From Poriferisodalis sp965215815 (GTDB lineage: Bacteria; Actinomycetota; Acidimicrobiia; Acidimicrobiales; Poriferisodalaceae), in the NCBI RefSeq assembly GCF_965215815.1, contig NZ_CBDCEO010000013.1:1984001-2048000 (forward strand): a stretch of 64,000 nt of DNA, given 5' to 3'. A model generated the notes under the pieces. It worked only from the letters and a program-made list of their open reading frames with translations. It had not been told where the DNA came from and searched no databases. The position numbers were made by a program, and so were the translations under genes. Positions 36,014-44,254 of this stretch are shown piece by piece (the stretch's first letter is position 1; every line of letters begins with the position of its first letter).

Positions 36014-36057
36014 TGGACGGCAAGCCCACATTCTCGTGCAGGACTTATCATTAAAAC

Positions 36058-39000
36058 ATGAGCAGACTTGCTGTCTCGAAGCAGTCCCGTCCCGCTATCG
36101 GGACGCTGGCGGTCATGATGGCACTAATGTGGTTGGCCACGCCGGCCCGCGCCCAAGGCGTTTCTGAAGCACCCGCCGTCCTCGACGGTGAGCCGGATGC
36201 CTGCGGCGTCAACCTCACTTGGGACGCCCCCACAGCAGACCTATCGAGCGTCACCGGCTACCGGGTGCTGCGCGGCCCGGACAGCGCAACGCTGACCGCT
36301 CTAGTCTCTGACACCGGCTCGACCGACACAGCCCACTCTGACACCACCGTGACACCTGGCGAGACCTATTGGTATGGGGTACAGGCACTGCGCGGCGCAG
36401 ATGTCAGCGCCCAGTCGACTGCAGCGGAGGTCAGCGTTCCTCAACGCCCGACCGCGACTGAGGTCGCGGTGAGTGCTGTGCCGATAGTGGTGCCGTCCAC
36501 AACCGCTGACTATTTCGTGCTCTACGTGACCGATTGGGGGGGGGTCGCGGTGATTCGAGGCGAGGCAGGTACCACGACCATCGCGGAGAACGTGGCCGCC
36601 CTGCCCGTGGATCAATATCGGGTGGAGAAGTACCTCGTTTCTGATCCCGGCGATGTCGATGGCGACTGTGTCGACGACATCACGGAACTCGGAGATGGCG
36701 TGGGCATGAGCCCGGTGAATCCCACTGGTTCAGCATTTTCCATCAGCGTAGGCGCCGCCGCCATCCCTGATAGTGCGACGTTCGAGCGGCTCTCTATTGA
36801 AGTACGGGGAGGTCGCCTGCTCAAGTTCATGGTCATGCGCATGCACACCGACCGCCCCGCGGTTTATTTCAGCAACGCAAACTCGACGCCCAGCCACTTT
36901 CAGATTCTCGAGGACTTGGGCATCGCACATGAATCAGGCATGTTTCGCGGCTCACTCTCCTACTATCCGAACATAGCGGCTCCCGATGGCAGCCTAGGTC
37001 TCTTCGATTTCGACATATTGCTTGGATACGAGCAGCAAGATGGCGTGGACGGGCTGGAAGACGTTGAGCGCGTCTATGCGTTGCTCGCCGCCAACATGGG
37101 AATTCTCGACGACAACCTGGCCTACCGGATCCCCAATTCCTGGCTATCTGACCTCCGCCCGCATCTGTCCTCCTTCCAAGACTCCAGAGTCAACCTCCTA
37201 TACGACGACGAGGAGTTCCCGGAGGCCTCCTTCATCTCCTTGAATCCAGGCGAGGGATATGGACTGCTGCGCAATATGGACCCCGATGAGCGCCCCCGCC
37301 AGCGCGACATCGTCATCTACGAGTCGCTCCCCAACGAGTTGCCGCGCGTCGCCGGCATCATCAGCACGGTGCCGCAAACCCCGCTGTCGCACGTCAATCT
37401 ACGGGCCGCACAGGACAGTATTCCCAACGCCTACGTACGCGACGCCCTCAACGACTCGACGATCAGCGCGCTGTTGGACCGCCACGTCTTCTATCGGGTC
37501 ACCGAGCAGGGTTGGGAGATGCGAGCCGCGACACTGGCCGAGGTGAATGCCCACTACGAATCGTCCCGGCCAGCCGAGGTACAGCGTCTGCGCCGGGTTC
37601 TGACCCCCACGACCACGGTCAGCCCATTGAGCAGCATCGGGTTCCAACACTGTGAAGAGTACGGAGTGAAGGCGTCCAATCTGGCCGTGTTGGGAAAGCT
37701 GGGCCTTCCACAGGGAAGGGTGCCGGACGGCTTTGCCATTCCGTTCTATTTCTACGACGAGTTCATGAAGCACAACGGGTTCTACGAGCAGGTCGAGGAG
37801 ATGCTGGCCGACCCCGACTTCCAGTCAAGTCAGGATGAGCAGGTGAAGCAACTGAAGAAGCTGCGCAAGAATATCGAGGACGGCGACTCGCCGGCCTGGA
37901 TCATCAGCGCGCTGACCGCGTTGCACGACACCTACCCGGAAGGACAGTCGCTGCGTTACCGGTCGAGCACCAACAATGAGGATCTGCCTGGGTTCAACGG
38001 TGCAGGGCTGTATGACTCCAAGACGCAGAAACCTAGTGAGACCGCGGATGACGGGATCGACAAGTCGCTCAAGGAGGTCTACGCCAGCCTGTGGAACTAC
38101 CGCGCCTTCGACGGGCGGGAGTTCCACAGGATCGACCATCTGACGGTGGCGATGGGCGTGTTGGTTCATCCCAACTTCACGGACGAACGGGTGAACGGTG
38201 TCGCGGTCAGTGCCGACCCTGCCTTTGGCACGAGAGGGAACCACTACGTCAACAGTCAGATAGGAGAGGATCTGGTCACCAACCCCGAGGCGGCCTCCCT
38301 GCCTGAGGAGATCCTGCTGCGAGATGGCGGGGCGTACCATGTCATCTCGTTGTCCAGCCTGGCCAAGCGGGGAGAACTGCTCTTGAGCAACGCGCAACTC
38401 TCACAGCTGCGCGACAACCTTGATCAGATTCACTCCCGCTTCTCCTCGTTGTACAACGCTGGGACGGCGGACCCTTTCGCGATGGAGATCGAGTTCAAGA
38501 TCACTAGTGAGAACACGCTCTCGATAAAGCAGGCGCGCCCGTGGATCTTCACCCCACCCGCCCCTGCCACGCCCCCCGACACTACAGATGCCGATGCGCT
38601 CACGGCGAGCCTTGAGAGCCCGCCCAGCCAGCACGACGGCAGCGTGATCAATCTGCAGATCGATTTCAGCCACCCGATCAGGAACCCTTATGTCGATGTG
38701 AGGGATGACGCCTTTGAGGTGTCGGGCGGAACCGTGACCAGCGCTTCGCGCGTTGACAGACGCAGCGACCAATGGAACGTTGTCGTCACTCCTGACAGCA
38801 ATGCCAATGTCCAAATCGTTCTGCCCGCAAGGCGTCCATGCTCGATAGCGGGTGCCATCTGCACCCGTGATGGCCTGCGACTGTCGAACCGGTTGGAGTT
38901 GACCGTCGTCGGTCCCGATGGCGGTGGGACGATCGACCGCGATGCGGGCGAGCGAACTCCTTGCAGCGGGACCAACGAACCGCCTCAGGCAAACAACGAC

Positions 39001-40284
39001 TTTGTCGTTAGGACCCGGGACGAGGCCGTCCTGATCGATGTGCTGAGCAACGACACTGATCCGAACTCGCACGCCTTGATCGCTACTGAGGTATCAAGCC
39101 CGACGAAGGGAACAGCAGCACTCACTGCACAGAATATGGTCATTTATACGCCCGCGCCGGACACCGACGGCACGGACAGTTTCTCCTACTCTGTCAGCGA
39201 CGGAGAACACTCCGCCACGGCCACCGTCACCATCGGTCCGACTGGTCCGACTGGTCCGACTGGTCCGACTGGTCCCGGCGCCACCGGCGGTGGCAGCGGC
39301 GGTGACGGTGACTTGGATGTGGGTATTGCGACGTTTGTGGTGGCGAATGGGTGGAGCCCCGCGGATGTGGGAGCGGCGGCGGTGCTGGCGGCCCGCTCGG
39401 ACAGCGCGGTGGTGACCTACACCGCGGGGGACGAGCTGCCGACCGAGTTGGGGGAGCTGTTGCGGGAGGCGTCCCCGGCCGAGGTGATCATCGTGGGCGG
39501 CATCGCGGCGGTGTCACGCGATGTCCGCGGCCAGATCCGCTTCGCATCACCCGACTCCGACATCAACAGAGTCACCGGAGCGGATCGCGCCGAAACCGCG
39601 GCCGCCACCGCACGACGCATCCTGGGCGGACCCTCAGATGCCGGCCGGGTCACCTTCATCGTGGCCAACGGCTGGTCCCCGCCAGACATCGGCGCGGCCG
39701 CGGCGCTGGCCGCGCGCAGCGGCCGATCCGCTGTCATCTATACCCAGCGCGACCGCCTGCCCGAAGCATCCGCGGCGTTGCTGCGCGACTACCAGGTAGC
39801 ACGCGTCGTCCTGGTCGGCGGCACCGGCGCGATCAGCCCCGGCGTCGAGAACGACATCACCACCACAGCGCCAGCAGCGAGCGTGTCGCGGCTCACCGGA
39901 ACCGACCGCATCGACACCGCCGCACAAGCAGCCCGCCGCGTGCTCGGCAACCCTGCCGCCGCACCCGACAGCATCACCCTGATCATCGCCAACGGCTGGT
40001 CCCCGCCCGATGTCGGGGTCGCCGCTGCCATGGCAGCCGCCACAGAGAACTCCGCAGTCGCCTACGCCGCCCCCGGAACGCTGCCCGAAGCCACAGCGGC
40101 CCTCATACGCGACTACCGGCCCACCCAGGTCATCATCGTCGACGGCCGCTCAGCAATCACCGACGATGTGCGCACCACCATCGCCGACACCGCGCCCGAC
40201 GGAGTCGACATACGACGAATCACCGGCCAAGCCCGCACCGACACCGCCATCCGAGCCGCCCGTCGCGTGTTGGGGTCTCTCTAG
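36058..40284 (+). CDS. Secreted PEP/pyruvate-binding multidomain protein with cell-wall-binding repeats
   Basis: A 1408-residue exported protein. Residues 1-33 are a signal peptide (basic start, LAVMMALMWLATPARAQG). An FN3-like domain covers about 43-130. A PEP-utilising mobile domain lies near 420-505; TPLSHVNLRA has the conserved histidine. A pyruvate-phosphate-dikinase-type ATP-grasp domain lies near 535-830 (GVKASNLAVLGKLGLPQG; LRYRSSTNNEDLPGFNGAG). A cadherin-like/Big_9-type domain (~975-1058) and a GPT-repeat linker follow. Three cell-wall-binding repeat 2 units (about 1088-1190, 1197-1298, 1305-1408; VVANGWSPADVGAA, VVLVGGTGAIS) anchor it. What a phosphotransfer-type domain does outside the cell is unknown. 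No operon partner. Confidence 0.85.
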   Translation: MSRLAVSKQSRPAIGTLAVMMALMWLATPARAQGVSEAPAVLDGEPDACGVNLTWDAPTADLSSVTGYRVLRGPDSATLTALVSDTGSTDTAHSDTTVTPGETYWYGVQALRGADVSAQSTAAEVSVPQRPTATEVAVSAVPIVVPSTTADYFVLYVTDWGGVAVIRGEAGTTTIAENVAALPVDQYRVEKYLVSDPGDVDGDCVDDITELGDGVGMSPVNPTGSAFSISVGAAAIPDSATFERLSIEVRGGRLLKFMVMRMHTDRPAVYFSNANSTPSHFQILEDLGIAHESGMFRGSLSYYPNIAAPDGSLGLFDFDILLGYEQQDGVDGLEDVERVYALLAANMGILDDNLAYRIPNSWLSDLRPHLSSFQDSRVNLLYDDEEFPEASFISLNPGEGYGLLRNMDPDERPRQRDIVIYESLPNELPRVAGIISTVPQTPLSHVNLRAAQDSIPNAYVRDALNDSTISALLDRHVFYRVTEQGWEMRAATLAEVNAHYESSRPAEVQRLRRVLTPTTTVSPLSSIGFQHCEEYGVKASNLAVLGKLGLPQGRVPDGFAIPFYFYDEFMKHNGFYEQVEEMLADPDFQSSQDEQVKQLKKLRKNIEDGDSPAWIISALTALHDTYPEGQSLRYRSSTNNEDLPGFNGAGLYDSKTQKPSETADDGIDKSLKEVYASLWNYRAFDGREFHRIDHLTVAMGVLVHPNFTDERVNGVAVSADPAFGTRGNHYVNSQIGEDLVTNPEAASLPEEILLRDGGAYHVISLSSLAKRGELLLSNAQLSQLRDNLDQIHSRFSSLYNAGTADPFAMEIEFKITSENTLSIKQARPWIFTPPAPATPPDTTDADALTASLESPPSQHDGSVINLQIDFSHPIRNPYVDVRDDAFEVSGGTVTSASRVDRRSDQWNVVVTPDSNANVQIVLPARRPCSIAGAICTRDGLRLSNRLELTVVGPDGGGTIDRDAGERTPCSGTNEPPQANNDFVVRTRDEAVLIDVLSNDTDPNSHALIATEVSSPTKGTAALTAQNMVIYTPAPDTDGTDSFSYSVSDGEHSATATVTIGPTGPTGPTGPTGPGATGGGSGGDGDLDVGIATFVVANGWSPADVGAAAVLAARSDSAVVTYTAGDELPTELGELLREASPAEVIIVGGIAAVSRDVRGQIRFASPDSDINRVTGADRAETAAATARRILGGPSDAGRVTFIVANGWSPPDIGAAAALAARSGRSAVIYTQRDRLPEASAALLRDYQVARVVLVGGTGAISPGVENDITTTAPAASVSRLTGTDRIDTAAQAARRVLGNPAAAPDSITLIIANGWSPPDVGVAAAMAAATENSAVAYAAPGTLPEATAALIRDYRPTQVIIVDGRSAITDDVRTTIADTAPDGVDIRRITGQARTDTAIRAARRVLGSL
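39235..39275 (+). repeat. Short tandem repeat ggtccgact (Gly-Pro-Thr linker)
   Basis: Four to five tandem copies of a 9-bp unit (ggtccgact) encode GPTGPTGPTGPTGPG between the cadherin-like domain and the first cell-wall-binding repeat. It is a collagen-like flexible spacer. Exact repeats of this type can change copy number by slippage, so its length may vary between strains. Confidence 0.8.
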
Positions 40285-40331
40285 CCGACTTCGTCCACGG
40301 CTGCACAACTCGGCACGGCAGCGGTATTGCG

Positions 40332-40718
40332 CTACTGCGGCCAGTCGGTCAGGGTGACGAGGTCGAAGACCGCTCCGGCGGAATCGGCAACGGTGGCGAC
40401 GCGGCCCGGACCCCAGTCGTTCGGGGGCATGAGCACCGTGCCGCCATTCGCAGTGGCGGCCTCACAGGCGTGGTCGACATCGGCTGAACCGAAACTCACC
40501 TTCCAGTGCGGCGGCACGCCCGGGGGCGGTTCGCCCGAGATGCTGGCGATCGGTTCGCCGCCAAGTGTGAACATGCGGCCCGAGGGCCCGAATTCGTCCC
40601 ACGATGACGCCTCCCAGCCGAACACCGCCCGGTAGAAGTCGAACGCTCCCGCGACGTCGCTCGTGATCAGGTCAACCCACGAGGGCGTCCCGGCCGGATA
40701 GCTGTCTCGCAAAGGCAT
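40332..40718 (-). CDS. VOC-family (glyoxalase-like) protein
   Basis: A 128-residue protein from the ATG at 40718. GTPSWVDLITSDVAGAFDFY then RAVFGWEASSW is the first beta-alpha-beta-beta-beta unit, and VSFGSADVDHACEAATANGG, VATVADSAGAVFDLVTL the second, a vicinal-oxygen-chelate fold. This subgroup resembles antibiotic-resistance or hydroxylase-like VOC proteins of actinobacteria. The metal ligands are not clear. It lies 4 bp downstream of the hydrolase gene on the same strand and is probably co-transcribed. Substrate unknown. Confidence 0.8.
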   Translation of the reverse strand: MPLRDSYPAGTPSWVDLITSDVAGAFDFYRAVFGWEASSWDEFGPSGRMFTLGGEPIASISGEPPPGVPPHWKVSFGSADVDHACEAATANGGTVLMPPNDWGPGRVATVADSAGAVFDLVTLTDWPQ

Positions 40719-40722
40719 GTCG

Positions 40723-41715
40723 CTACTCCTGCGGAGCAGTTGGTGCAAGTGCCCGGCGCACCGCGAGGGCCGTGAGTTCTTGGGCTTCGTTGGCCTGATC
40801 CAGGAATCGGGTCATGCCGAAGAAGCCGTGGAACTGGCCCGGGTACTCGATGAGCGTGGTGGGCACCTGCGCCTCGGCGAGCTTGTGCGCGTACTCGACC
40901 CCTTCGTCGCGCAGCGGATCGTGGCCGGCCACGATGACGAATGCCGGCGCTGCTCCGGACGGGTCGTCGACAGCGAGCGGAGCCGCATATGAGTTCCGGC
41001 GTTCCGACGGCTGGCAGTAGAGGTCGTCGAACCACGCCATCGTTTCACGGGTCAGCAGGTAGCCCTCGGCGTTGGCGATCATCGAATGGGTATCACGGTC
41101 GAAATCGGTGACGGGGTAGATGAGCACCTGCAGTACCGGCTGGCCGCAGGCGTCGCCGTTCGCTGCGCCGTCGCGGCACATCAGTGCCACAGCGGCCGCC
41201 AGGTTGCCCCCGGCGCTGTCGCCGCCGACTGCGACGCGCTGCGGGTCGACACCCAGGTCGTCGGCGTTCTCGATCACCCACTGCGTGGCGGCGCAACAGT
41301 CATTCGGACCCGCCGGGAATGGATCCTCAGGAGCTAGGCGGTAGTCCACCGACACGGTCACGACCCCAGCCAGCATGGTCAGGGAGCGGCACGTCAGGTC
41401 ATGGGTCTCGATGCTGCCGACTACCCAGCCGCCCCCGTGGAAGTACACGAGGCAACCGAGCGCGCCGTTCTCGTCAGCTGTCGCGGCGGCGTCGCCGGGT
41501 CGGTAGATGCGCACCGCGATGGCGTTGCCGTCGGGGCCGGGGATCGTCCGATCCTCGGTGGCTGCAACGTCGACCGGCTCACCGCCGGGCGGCAGCTCCT
41601 CGAAGCCCTTGCGGGCACGTTCGGGGCCGACGTCTTGAAACGTCGGTCGGTCCAGGGCGTTGAGCTGGGCGATGACACGGGATGCTTCGAGTTCGAGAGT
41701 CACGGCCGGGAGCAT
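40723..41715 (-). CDS. Alpha/beta hydrolase, hormone-sensitive-lipase family
   Basis: A 330-residue esterase from the ATG at 41715. YFHGGGWVVGS near residue 90-100 is the HGGG oxyanion-hole motif. VGGDSAGGNLAAAVAL is the nucleophile elbow with GDSAG. HDPLRDEG near 265 holds the catalytic aspartate. YPGQFHGFFGM holds the histidine. The family hydrolyses short acyl esters and related esters. Length is normal. It overlaps nothing and precedes a VOC-family gene; a broken alpha/beta hydrolase gene lies just upstream. Confidence 0.88.
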   Translation of the reverse strand: MLPAVTLELEASRVIAQLNALDRPTFQDVGPERARKGFEELPPGGEPVDVAATEDRTIPGPDGNAIAVRIYRPGDAAATADENGALGCLVYFHGGGWVVGSIETHDLTCRSLTMLAGVVTVSVDYRLAPEDPFPAGPNDCCAATQWVIENADDLGVDPQRVAVGGDSAGGNLAAAVALMCRDGAANGDACGQPVLQVLIYPVTDFDRDTHSMIANAEGYLLTRETMAWFDDLYCQPSERRNSYAAPLAVDDPSGAAPAFVIVAGHDPLRDEGVEYAHKLAEAQVPTTLIEYPGQFHGFFGMTRFLDQANEAQELTALAVRRALAPTAPQE

Positions 41716-41774
41716 ATTTCGCCGTGTCGATGCGGGCGCAGTGTGCCCGGCAACCGAGTCGACCGCCCGTGCGG

Positions 41775-42256
41775 CCACGACAGCTGGGTCTGGTGCAAGC
41801 GTCGTTGCCGAGGGTCTCGGCGATGGGCTGTGCGAGCTTCGGCGGTATGTCGTTCCGTTTGGCGGCAAGGGAGCCACCGCGCGCCATCACGGCAGAGCAT
41901 CTGACGGTGCTGAGCTTGGTGTATTCGATGGGTCGACCGGTCACGTAGATGCGCGCCTCTGTGTCGCCCGAGCAGGAAAGTCGAACGGCACCGTCACCCA
42001 ACGAGTACGTGCCCAATTCGACATACGCGCGCACCGCCGCGGGCTCGCAGGCCGAGAAAGGAAGCTTGGACACGAACCGCTCGTACGCCTCGTCGACGAA
42101 GTGGCTGCGCTCGACAGACATGTCGTCGTACTGGGGCCGCGCTGAACCGTGGCCGCGAAAATCGAGGCCCCAGCAGTGAAAGCCATCCTGCAGATGTGGT
42201 ACCACGGTGGCCCACATGCCGGTATTGAGGCTGTTGCCGTGGTTCAGCAGCATCAC
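41775..42256 (-). pseudogene. Alpha/beta hydrolase pseudogene lacking the nucleophile elbow
   Basis: The frame encodes MLLNHGNSLNTGMWATVVPH, then HCWGLDFRGHGSARPQYDDM, the N-terminal strands and HG motif of an alpha/beta hydrolase. It jumps directly to RSHFVDEAYERFVSKLPFS and AVRAYVELGTYSLGDGAVRL, typical of the later cap/C-terminal part. About 60-80 residues with the GxSxG nucleophile are missing. After PIAETLGND the frame becomes arginine-rich and non-coding-like, so the end is also lost. It is a decayed copy, not an active enzyme. Confidence 0.55.
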
Positions 42257-42408
42257 GTAGTACCCGACTGCGGTTCTGCCGGAGCTTGAGTCGGCGATCC
42301 GGCGCTAGCCGCAGCCACAATTCCCAGCGTCGAAGTCCGGATCGCGCCCGGCTTTGCTGACAATTCGCCCCATCTGCACCAAGAGCCCACGACTAGGGTC
42401 CGACGCAG

Positions 42409-44163
42409 ATGTCAGCTGACGAAGCAGAGGCTGCTGTCCGCTACGAGCCTGATGATCGGTGCCCGGAACGGGTGAGCATCAGTGTTGCCCTGCAGGGTGT
42501 CCTGTTGGTCGTGGCACCGACCGTGCTGTTGGCATCGTTTGCGGCCCAGGCGAGCGACCAGGACGACAGCTATGTCTCCTGGGCTGTCTTTGCGGCGCTG
42601 CTGGTCAGCGGGATCCTTACTGCGTTGCAGGCCAGCCGTGTCGGAAGATTCGGTGCTGGGCTCGTGTTCATGGTGAGTGTGTCGCCGTCGTACGTGGCGA
42701 TCTCGATCTTGGCGCTCTCAGAAGGCGGGCCGACCATGCTGTCGAGCCTGACCGCGGCCGCTGCGATCTCCTATTTCCTGTTGTCTTTCTGGCTTCCCAA
42801 GCTGCGCAAGATCATCACGCCGCTGGTTTCAGGCACAGTGCTCATGCTCATCGCCGTCACGCTTTTGCCGGTGTGCTTCAACGGGATTCGCAACGTACCC
42901 GAAGGAACGCCGGCGGCTGGGGGTCCGATCGTCGGTCTGGTGACGCTGATCGCCGCCACGGCGCTCGCCCTGCGTTCCCGAGGGGCGTGGAGGATTTGGG
43001 CGCCGCTTATTACGATCGGAGCGGGTTGCGGGGTCGCGCTGCTGTTCGGCGTGTACGACGCTGGCGAGATCGTCGAAGCGCCATGGATCGGCCTTCCCGG
43101 TGCGGGATTCCCTGGCTTCGAGCCGAACTTCGGTGCGAGCTTCTGGTCATTGCTGCCGGTATTTGCGTTGGTCGCTCTGGTGGACGGCATCAAGAACATA
43201 GGTGACAACGTTCTCGTGCAGCAGCAGTCATGGCGTACACGGCGCGTGACGGACTTCCGTCGTGTGCAGGGCTCGATCAACGTCACCGGGGCCGGCCTCG
43301 TGCTGGCCGGCGCGGTCGGGTCGCCGCCATTGTGCAGCTACGGGGCCTTCAGCGTGGCGCTCACAAGTTTCACTCAGGTCGCGGCGCGACGCGTCGGCGT
43401 GTACATCGGGGCCGGCCTCGTGGCAGTGGCGCTGCTTCCCAAGTTGAGCGCGGTGCTGCTCGCTGTCCCCGGACCGGTTGCCGGGTCCTACCTGTTGAGC
43501 ATCGCGGGGCTGCTCTTCGTGGGCGGTATTCGAACAGCGCTTCAAGGGGGGCTCGGCGCACGCGATGCTGTCATCTTGGGCGTGGCATTCGCCCTCGGCG
43601 CAGGCATCGAACAGGACACGCTCATCGCAGACCTGCTCGGCGACGTGTGGGGTCCGCTGGCCAACAACGGCGTCATGGTCGGAGCGTTCTCCGCGGTGGT
43701 GATGGTCACGTTGTCCAACTTCATCGGTGGCCGTGACCGCAGACGTCTCGACGCCACGTTGAGTACTGCCTGCCAACCGGAGCTCGATGAATTCCTCTCG
43801 GGTCTCGCCGCTCGGCTCCGCTGGAACGACGTGTCGACCCAGCGGCTGCGTTCCGCGGGCGAGGAGACGCTGATGAGTCTTGTGGACTTGGACGAGACCG
43901 CTCCGAACGGCGCAGTGCCTCGCTTGATCGTCATAGCGCGTCCGGCCGACACCGTGGTGGAACTGGAGTTCATGGCCGTCTTCGATGACGAGAACCTCGA
44001 AGATCGACTGGCTTACCTGGGCGAGGAAGCCGAAGCTGCCCCAGGCTCGGTGGACGCAAGCGCCATGACGCTGCGCTTGCTTCGGCACTACACCTCTTCG
44101 GTGCAGCATCAGAAGTATCACGGTCTCGATGTCGTTACTGTCCAGGTGAGTGGATCGCGCTAG
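42409..44163 (+). CDS. Xanthine/uracil-type permease with C-terminal regulatory domain
   Basis: A 584-residue protein. Residues ~20-430 form about 12-14 membrane spans with family features of nucleobase/ascorbate transporters (VALQGVLLVVAPTVLLASFA; FGAGLVFMVSVSPSYVAIS; SWRTRRVTDFRRVQGSINVT, GSPPLCSYGAFSVAL). Residues ~440-584 are a soluble extension (RLRSAGEETLMSLVDL; PRLIVIARPADTVVELEF; TLRLLRHYTSSVQHQKYHGL). Its pattern recalls a degenerate GHKL/histidine-kinase-type ATPase fold without clear N and G boxes. A transporter with such a tail may be regulated by ATP or partner binding. The start is ATG 42409. Confidence 0.8.
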   Translation: MSADEAEAAVRYEPDDRCPERVSISVALQGVLLVVAPTVLLASFAAQASDQDDSYVSWAVFAALLVSGILTALQASRVGRFGAGLVFMVSVSPSYVAISILALSEGGPTMLSSLTAAAAISYFLLSFWLPKLRKIITPLVSGTVLMLIAVTLLPVCFNGIRNVPEGTPAAGGPIVGLVTLIAATALALRSRGAWRIWAPLITIGAGCGVALLFGVYDAGEIVEAPWIGLPGAGFPGFEPNFGASFWSLLPVFALVALVDGIKNIGDNVLVQQQSWRTRRVTDFRRVQGSINVTGAGLVLAGAVGSPPLCSYGAFSVALTSFTQVAARRVGVYIGAGLVAVALLPKLSAVLLAVPGPVAGSYLLSIAGLLFVGGIRTALQGGLGARDAVILGVAFALGAGIEQDTLIADLLGDVWGPLANNGVMVGAFSAVVMVTLSNFIGGRDRRRLDATLSTACQPELDEFLSGLAARLRWNDVSTQRLRSAGEETLMSLVDLDETAPNGAVPRLIVIARPADTVVELEFMAVFDDENLEDRLAYLGEEAEAAPGSVDASAMTLRLLRHYTSSVQHQKYHGLDVVTVQVSGSR

Positions 44164-44254
44164 TTCTGTTCAGGCCGCCAGGCGGAATCGCATGAGGGTC
44201 GGTGGTCACAGTACGAGCGGTCGGCATGCAAGAGCGCGACGAAGGGAGACAGCG

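Noticed and set aside
39235..39275. Tandem repeat considered as a CRISPR-like array
   Set aside because: The unit is 9 bp, lies inside an open gene and encodes a Gly-Pro-Thr linker; there are no spacers. No CRISPR array or cas gene was seen in the window.
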